A stretch of 64,000 nt of DNA from Leptoclinus maculatus (Eukaryota > Chordata > Actinopteri > Perciformes > Stichaeidae), in contig JAVDOI010000010.1 in assembly GCA_032191485.1 (NCBI GenBank), positions 1 through 64,000 on the forward strand, given 5' to 3'. The position numbers and the translations under genes are program-made. The notes beneath the pieces are model-generated. The model had not been told where the DNA came from and made no database searches. It saw nothing but the letters and a program-made list of their open reading frames with translations. Of this stretch, positions 63,317 to 64,000 are shown in pieces (the stretch's first letter is position 1; each line of letters begins with the position of its first letter).

Positions 63317-64000
63317 CCAATGGGAACGCCAGAAGTAGGAATTCCAACTGGCACAGCAGGGGACGGGTGTTGGTTCGACTCGAGCCGATCTGGTGGTACC
63401 TGATAAAAGGTGCAACTCATCAAAAAGTAATTCCACGTTTGCCTCGTGGCCCTGTTTGCAGGCCGATGGGGCTCGCCGTGATGCTTCGTGGTCGGGAACA
63501 AAATGAAAGTGGTACATTTGAATGTCGAAAATCAGTTCTTTTATTAAGCTGGAGTTTGAACTAATAGCGATGTTCAAGCCTGCTTTGACATGAGTACACG
63601 CACTGTTACAGTTTGACTAATTCATTCTGGAATCAGCACTTTGGAGAAGCAGGAATTTTAATTGAGAGGCTATTTGAGAGGACGAGGTATTTAAATTGAA
63701 ATGGTAATTACAGCTTAGAGTAAAGGGTGTTTACTCACCTGCTACCCGCTTAAAGGCTTTTTTTTTAGTTTTTTGGTATCCGTAGTGACATTGAGTGAGT
63801 GAGAAGTGAAGGAACTTGTTGTTTCTCTTTACGGGGAATTAAAAGCTACATAGAATCATGTGAGGAATCCCATCTCAGGGAGATGGGAGCCCTGACGGAA
63901 TCAGGCTGCTGGCATCTTCGCAGGGCAATAGGCCGAACAAAGTTCTAACATATTCTCCTTTTAGCCGTTTTTTTTATTTTTAATTGACGGATGAGACTTT

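Larger units (their letters stand above)
58017..64000 (+). other. intergenic sequence to the window end
   Basis: Apart from the repeats and candidate exon listed, this holds (GT)n at about 58303-58341, (CA)n at 58451-58473, (GT)n at 63286-63314, a cluster of AATAAA signals (about 61812-61875), and unique sequence. No recognisable gene; 59200-60950 and 62400-64000 contain nothing I can name. Confidence 0.55.

Overview
The window is vertebrate nuclear DNA, almost certainly from a spiny-rayed (percomorph-like) teleost fish. Three things point there: a split gene with GT-AG introns whose pieces read as the ubiquitin ligase RNF220; extremely dense dinucleotide microsatellites, mainly (GT)n/(CA)n; and several dispersed repeats I recognise as common in acanthomorph fish genomes. 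Almost all long open reading frames here are translated simple repeats (Val-Cys, His-Thr, Arg-Glu runs) and are not genes.

Positions 5818-42335 (+ strand) hold the 3' twelve coding exons of rnf220. They are joined by eleven introns whose phases all agree, giving 398 codons plus a stop. The 5' end (the large N-terminal exon and promoter) lies upstream of the window, so bases 1-5817 are intron. In order, the exons encode a Cys-Pro-x-Cys finger, a Ser/Pro linker, a basic segment, a second C2HC finger, an acidic conserved block, a Ser-rich linker, a helical segment and a C-terminal C3HC4 RING split over three exons. The 3' UTR runs to about 44,085, with a canonical AATAAA at 44058.

The introns hold long (GT)n arrays (one perfect 87-unit array at 31315), a 560-bp GA tract, a 24-unit x 24-bp minisatellite (15565-16140), many poly-C/poly-G tracts of 15-28 bases, a 700-bp TTAA-flanked inverted-repeat transposon (30363-31062), a hAT-type MITE (17861-18258) and other dispersed repeats. 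Non-repetitive islands in the late introns look like conserved regulatory elements. Two splicing features stand out: an internal donor that would remove exactly the second zinc finger, and an unannotated in-frame 195-bp candidate exon that would insert 65 residues into the RING.

From about 44.1 to 64 kb I recognise no complete gene. The stretch holds repeats (a family present three times, one copy inverted), a minus-strand LINE ORF2 C-terminal fragment (about 50.59-50.86 kb), a LINE 3' remnant (about 61.1-61.35 kb), more microsatellites, and a few unidentified open segments, the best being a possible terminal exon at 62109-62365.
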